From contig NW_007360604.1 of NCBI RefSeq assembly GCF_000192795.1, positions 62,001 to 126,000 of the forward strand: a DNA stretch of 64,000 nt, read 5' to 3'. Positions 60,098 through 64,000 of the stretch are shown in pieces. Positions within the stretch are counted from its first letter, which is position 1. Every line of letters begins with the position of its first letter. Source of the stretch: Vavraia culicis subsp. floridensis (lineage: Eukaryota > Microsporidia > Pleistophoridae). The notes beneath the pieces are model-generated. The model was not told the origin of the DNA and ran no database searches. It was given only the letters and a program-made list of their open reading frames with translations. The position numbers and the translations under genes were made by a program.

Positions 60098-61116
60098 TGC
60101 GCCTAAATTTTTACTTTCCTTTTGGGCTCGTCAAATTTACACCGCAATGCGTTGGCCATTGTACACGTGCCACATTGAAAACAGCTCTTTCACTGCATGG
60201 AACAAAACATTAAATTGCTGTAAATAGGAGTAAATAAATTACCTGTAACAGGTTCTATGCCGGATCACTATGTTTTATTCAAGTTCTAGATTTGCACAGC
60301 AAATTGGTGCTGAATAGCGAGCTCTCCACGATTAATCGTTATATGATCCGGTAAGATTCATCATACTGTATAGGGCGCATGAAGAAATGATCTTTTGTAC
60401 GCCAATATAAGTTTACTTCCATTCTGCAAAACTAATGATAATGAGTACGCAGCTAAACCACTTTACAGCGCGTATTTTATCCTTTCCATAACGTAATACG
60501 TACGATAAATATATTTTACATATCGCATCAGGTATATTTATAGGAATGCTGGAGCTTTAATCATGAAGTACCGCCCAATGAACCGTTAATAAGAACGCTT
60601 AAACCGCTAAAAAAGCTCTTATTCCCGATTTACTACCGGTAACATGGTTGCTGGATGCAACTAGGTGAAACTAATCTTACCTGAGCAACAGAACTCGATG
60701 TTTAATTCACTCCGTGTTATTTTGGTAATTTAATTAGTGCCTACGACTAAAAATGTTAAAAATGGAAGAAAAATAGAAAATGTGATGCGCAAACTGAATG
60801 AACCGATCAGTACGCACGAAGTAAACCCGGCCTGTCAAAGCTGCTTAAATGTAGAACATAAAAAATTTACTCACACGAATTTGAAGGTTCAAAACAGAAA
60901 AGGACCAGCTCAAACAAAAATGTGCTAAGGTTTGACTGACTGCAATATTGCCAGCTGTTTAATTGTTTGTAATTGTTAATTTTCATTTTGCAACGAGGTG
61001 TACCAGACCGACAAAAACATGTGAAACTGCGAACGGTCCAGCGTCCTTTTTGATCTTTTTTGTCTATTGCAAGGCAATTACGGCTATAACTCGTAAATCG
61101 ATAAATTTTACCCTCC

Positions 61117-62070
61117 ATGTCAGAAGGTATAGCGTACCACGTAATTATAATAGGAAGCGGTCCGGCAGCGTATTCAGCGGCGTTATATCTCCAGGATTAC
61201 CGTGTGCTCATGTTGGAAGGCGGCATTGTCGGGAATAATGGTCCTGGTGGCCAGCTTACCACAACAACGGTGGTTGATAACTATGCAGGGTATCCGAATG
61301 GTATAACAGGTCCTGAATTAATGGCAACCATGAAGAAGCAGGCGGAACATGAAAATCTTTGCACCAAGGAGGAGACAGCAACCGCACTTTCTGTGAGTAG
61401 CGATTGTCCAATTTTTAGGGTGAGCACGAAGAAAGGTGATTATTTCGCTTATTCGATCGTGATCGCAACAGGTGCACAGGCAAAAAGACTGTGTGCGCCT
61501 GGAACGGCAACTTTCTGGCAGAAGGGCATTTCTACATGCGCTGTATGTGATGGTTACATATTTTTAGACGAGGTTGTTGCCGTGATTGGAGGTGGTGATT
61601 CGGCAATGGAGGAGAGCCTTTATCTGGCAGGAATCGCGCGAAAGGTGTATTTGATACATCGACGTGACACGTTCAGGTCAAGAAAGGACATGCTTATGAG
61701 GGCCGAAAGGAACAAGAAGATAGAAATAATACGATCGAGCACTTTGGTGGAGGCCAAAGGCGATAAATGTCTTAAGAGCATCATCATAAGGAATGTTGTT
61801 GACGGCGTGTCGAGTGAGTTGGCAGTTGATGGCCTATTTTTTGCGGTTGGTCATTTACCGAACACCGATTTCATAGAAAAGGACTTCGTTGAAATGGACG
61901 AGGGATACATCAGAACGGACTCGTTGATGAGGACCAGCCGAACGGGTGTATTTGCATGCGGAGATGTACAAGATCGGGTGTATAGGCAGGCTAGTACAGC
62001 AGCTGCATCCGGATGCATTGCTGCCCAGTCCGTTCACGAATACCTGAACAGCAGCAATATAAAAATTTAG
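61117..62070 (+). CDS. thioredoxin reductase, low-molecular-weight type
   Basis: The 317-residue flavoprotein has the FAD dinucleotide fold at the N-terminus (VIIIGSGPAAYSAALYL) and the GGQLTTTTVVDNYAGYP loop. The redox-active CAVCDG is near residue 145, the NADPH fold GGGDSAMEES follows, and the closing GDVQDRVYRQASTAAASGC matches 'GDVxDxxYRQAxxAAGxGxxAA'. It reduces thioredoxin with NADPH. This small form (EC 1.8.1.9) is used by bacteria, fungi and plants and differs from the large selenocysteine form of animals. No targeting sequence is seen, so it is cytosolic. The start is ATG at 61117, after ACCCTCC. Confidence 0.96.
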   Translation: MSEGIAYHVIIIGSGPAAYSAALYLQDYRVLMLEGGIVGNNGPGGQLTTTTVVDNYAGYPNGITGPELMATMKKQAEHENLCTKEETATALSVSSDCPIFRVSTKKGDYFAYSIVIATGAQAKRLCAPGTATFWQKGISTCAVCDGYIFLDEVVAVIGGGDSAMEESLYLAGIARKVYLIHRRDTFRSRKDMLMRAERNKKIEIIRSSTLVEAKGDKCLKSIIIRNVVDGVSSELAVDGLFFAVGHLPNTDFIEKDFVEMDEGYIRTDSLMRTSRTGVFACGDVQDRVYRQASTAAASGCIAAQSVHEYLNSSNIKI

Positions 62071-62884
62071 AAAGTAAATTTTTTCACTAAAAACGCATCC
62101 ATTTATTTCCTCACATTTTTGGTCCGCTGAGACCAACCGCTGCCGCTATCTTTTGGTTCATAGAACAACACTTGTTTTCCTATCAATCATCGTAAATTTA
62201 ATACCTACATATCTCTTTATGCTCGCCAACTCGCAGTGCCCATTTATTTTATATTCCAGAACATATTTGTTGATGCAGTAGAAGGACAGAACCAAGCTAT
62301 TTCTTATGCAAGACCTGAACATAACATCACAATCTGCGTTTAACAAACACTTAGTTAATAGCACCAAGCTACAGAAACAGCCATAACGAGAGGAATGCGA
62401 CAAAATTACAGGGTACCAGAGCTACATCTGATGCTCGATAGAATCGGAAGTTTTGGATAGCGCACAAAAAAACATTGACTAGAGCCAACAAGCCATCCAT
62501 TAAAAACTGTCTTAAGAAAAGCATATTTACAACACAATGTATTGGCTATCCACTGATGAGGTCAGCGCATTCAAGAACATTGATCGGCCACATGATAGAT
62601 TGCATGTAAAATTTCTAAAATACGGCTTGAAACCAGAATACAATATGTACCGCTCAAGTCCAGCGCTACATATCAACGGGTCTAGGAATAAGCAGAAAAT
62701 TAATTTTTGCCAGGAAATGGCAAATAACGCTTTTACTGCTACAACTCCTGATATACCAAATTTTGGTGTTTCATTCCCAGGTTTATGCAATCCAGAACCG
62801 CATATATAGTTTGTTAAATGTTTGCACTGGTCTTAAGCATTACACATAAATCATACACGCCTGGCAACAATACAGCCCACAAGT
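62071..62884. other. 0.8-kb intergenic region containing repeat element C
   Basis: This is a convergent gap between thioredoxin reductase and Rad14. It contains copy C 42 bp after the reductase stop. Overlapping opposite frames at 62527-62809 have no start signal or motif. Confidence 0.4.
62112..62159 (+). repeat. dispersed short element, copy C
   Basis: CACATTTTT is followed by a 39-nt block beginning GGTCCGCTGAGACC and ending TTTTGGTTC. It is about 72% identical to copy B and 64% to copy A by hand alignment. It lies just downstream of the thioredoxin reductase stop codon. Confidence 0.45.
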
Positions 62885-63451
62885 TCAAATCTCCTCCTGA
62901 TCAATAATCATACCGCACTCACACTTGCAGATTCCATTCGCCAATATGAATGTATGCTTATGTGTCCTGATTTTCATTCTATCTTCTATTAACGTACGTT
63001 TTCTCAGCTCCTTCACCCTCTCCCTAATTTTTTTCTTTTTTTTATCCAACAAAAGCTCTTTTCTTCTTTCTTTCTCTGTTTCTGCGTTCTCTATGCTGCC
63101 CCATTTCTTTATTGCTAGCTCTTCAATCTCCTCGAGCAGGAACAATTGCATGTCACTCCACGTACCCTTCTTTGGATTGGGCCGTGTTAAGTACCTGCTG
63201 TTCTTCAAATCATCGCTCGTCAGCAAATACTCTCTTAGTACGGCTGTTTTGTTGATGAGATGCAATTTATCGTACTTGCAATCATTGCATACGCTCACAC
63301 CAAAAGTTTGTTGCACTTCAAAGTCGATACGGGGGTTCTCGCAATATTTGCACAGCCTGTTCGCAGCGATAGGCAACTTCAAGGACGGCTCTTGCACCTG
63401 TTTTGGTTCTTTTGCCTTGTTATTCTCATCTTTGATGAAGCCGTGTTCCAT
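62885..63451 (-). CDS. RAD14: nucleotide excision repair protein Rad14/XPA
   Basis: The 188-residue protein has the XPA zinc finger CKYCENPR-x13-CNDC with exactly the C-x2-C-x17-C-x2-C spacing of human XPA. It continues with the DNA-binding core: TAVLREYLLTSDDLKN, matching 'T-x-[AE]-K-x-x-Y-L-L-x-x-x-D-L', then PNPKKGTWSDMQLFL and a Lys/Arg-rich helix. The end, HKHTFILANGICKCECGMII, matches the XPA C-terminus 'HxHxF'. Rad14/XPA checks damage and positions TFIIH and ERCC1-XPF. The start is ATG at 63451, after GCCCCTAT; the frame is open to 63556. It is shorter than yeast Rad14 (371) because N- and C-tails are trimmed. Confidence 0.9.
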   Translation of the reverse strand: MEHGFIKDENNKAKEPKQVQEPSLKLPIAANRLCKYCENPRIDFEVQQTFGVSVCNDCKYDKLHLINKTAVLREYLLTSDDLKNSRYLTRPNPKKGTWSDMQLFLLEEIEELAIKKWGSIENAETEKERRKELLLDKKKKKIRERVKELRKRTLIEDRMKIRTHKHTFILANGICKCECGMIIDQEEI

Positions 63452-63926
63452 ATAGGGGCTGGTAAGCACCGATTCGTTATTAATGAGCAGATTGCTCTTG
63501 ATGAGATGGCAATTGCGGTTAAAAATAGCACATGATGCCAAAGTAAGAGGTGGCATCAGACACGATATTAAAATATGTGATTAAAAACAGAATGGTGATG
63601 GAATTGAGCGCGTAAAGGAGCTATAAATCTGCAGCACCGTTGTAATATAGGAGTTCAATAAGTTATATGTTGTTTTTGTGTGCTACGTCGCGTAAAATGA
63701 ACCGTGTAATATGACAAAGCAGCCTATCACAATCACTCTCTACGATTGCGTACAAACTCATTCATCATTTTTCACAGGTTTTAATACGCTGCAAAGGTAG
63801 AAATAATACATTATTGAATGCTTAGGCCTCCACGCCGTATAACACGCACTCCTATATTTTTGTTTCAAACTGATTGTTACACAAAATGTTCATAATTTTT
63901 TTACCCACTAAAAACTTTTGCGTGCC
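63452..63926. other. 0.5-kb divergent intergenic region
   Basis: This is the shared upstream region of Rad14 (-) and the right-edge gene (+). TTACCC at 63901-63906 lies about 20 bases before the right-hand ATG. Nothing else was seen. Confidence 0.4.
63454..63459 (-). promoter_or_regulatory. CCC-type start signal deciding the Rad14 start
   Basis: GCCCCT lies two bases before the ATG at 63451. The in-frame ATG at 63556 has no tract and is less likely. Confidence 0.6.
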
Positions 63927-64000
63927 ATGACCAACACAAGCTCATCCTCAGCATCGTTCACAAACACCGATTCGCTCTCCGATTCGGATGACACATGGAT
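63927..64000 (+). CDS. 5' end of a Ser/Asp-rich protein (cut by window edge)
   Basis: An open frame starts at ATG 63927 and runs off the right edge. The 24 visible residues read MTNTSSSSASFTNTDSLSDS and then DDTW, a disordered acidic N-terminus with possible casein-kinase-2 type sites. A TTTTTTTACCC tract lies 20 bases upstream, further than at most genes. The family cannot be determined. Confidence 0.5.
   Translation, partial: MTNTSSSSASFTNTDSLSDSDDTW

Larger units (their letters stand above)
59805..61116. other. 1.3-kb divergent intergenic region with A/T-rich repeats
   Basis: This is the shared upstream region of the RhoGEF gene (-) and the thioredoxin reductase gene (+). It contains the inverted/tandem A/T repeats at 60047-60097. 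A frame at 60737-60928 starts with GTG and has no motif. Confidence 0.4.

Overview
The window looks like a stretch of a microsporidian nuclear genome. The genes are intron-free and encode short, divergent versions of eukaryotic core proteins: Sm protein, uL2, eIF3i, poly(A)-binding protein, CCR4-NOT subunits, Elongator Elp2, Mus81, XPA/Rad14 and Rad7. Almost every convincing start codon has an ACCC(C)T or GCCC(C)T tract 0-9 nt upstream, the 'CCC-like' start signal known from microsporidia. Gene spacing is loose for the group (about 37 genes in 64 kb, many gaps of 0.5-2 kb of AT-rich DNA). That fits a larger-genome lineage such as Trachipleistophora/Vavraia better than Encephalitozoon; the genus is an inference from layout only.

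Layout. 1-9 kb: a cut-off gene at the left edge, an SmB-like gene, then four diverged paralogues of an SLC35/drug-metabolite-type transporter (three on -, one on +), interrupted by a Not2/Cdc36 gene. 10-19 kb: a long secreted-looking orphan protein, small membrane proteins, a tRNA-Pro(CGG), NAD(P)HX dehydratase, a Rad7-like LRR repair protein and an orphan multi-pass membrane protein. 20-31 kb: eIF3i, a BET double-bromodomain protein, ribosomal protein uL2, a GRAM/WBP2-like protein, a probable exocyst Sec10 and an Sdt1/Phm8-like HAD phosphatase. 32-43 kb: Mus81, two single-pass membrane orphans, a TAF12-like protein and a large beta-propeller protein. 43-53 kb: PABP, Mpe1, a tail-anchored J-protein, a Not3/5 NOT-box protein and a Trf4-type nucleotidyltransferase. 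53-64 kb: Elp2, a 46-codon gene, a DH-PH-RhoGAP protein, thioredoxin reductase, Rad14/XPA and the start of a Ser/Asp-rich gene.

Together the window is rich in mRNA 3'-end and tail metabolism (Not2, Not3/5, PABP, Mpe1, Trf4-like) and in DNA repair (Rad7, Rad14, Mus81). Lineage-specific material consists of the transporter array, the secreted orphan and the small membrane proteins. No transposase, CRISPR array or rRNA gene was recognised. A diverged roughly 48-bp motif recurs in three separate gaps and is the most unexplained non-coding signal.
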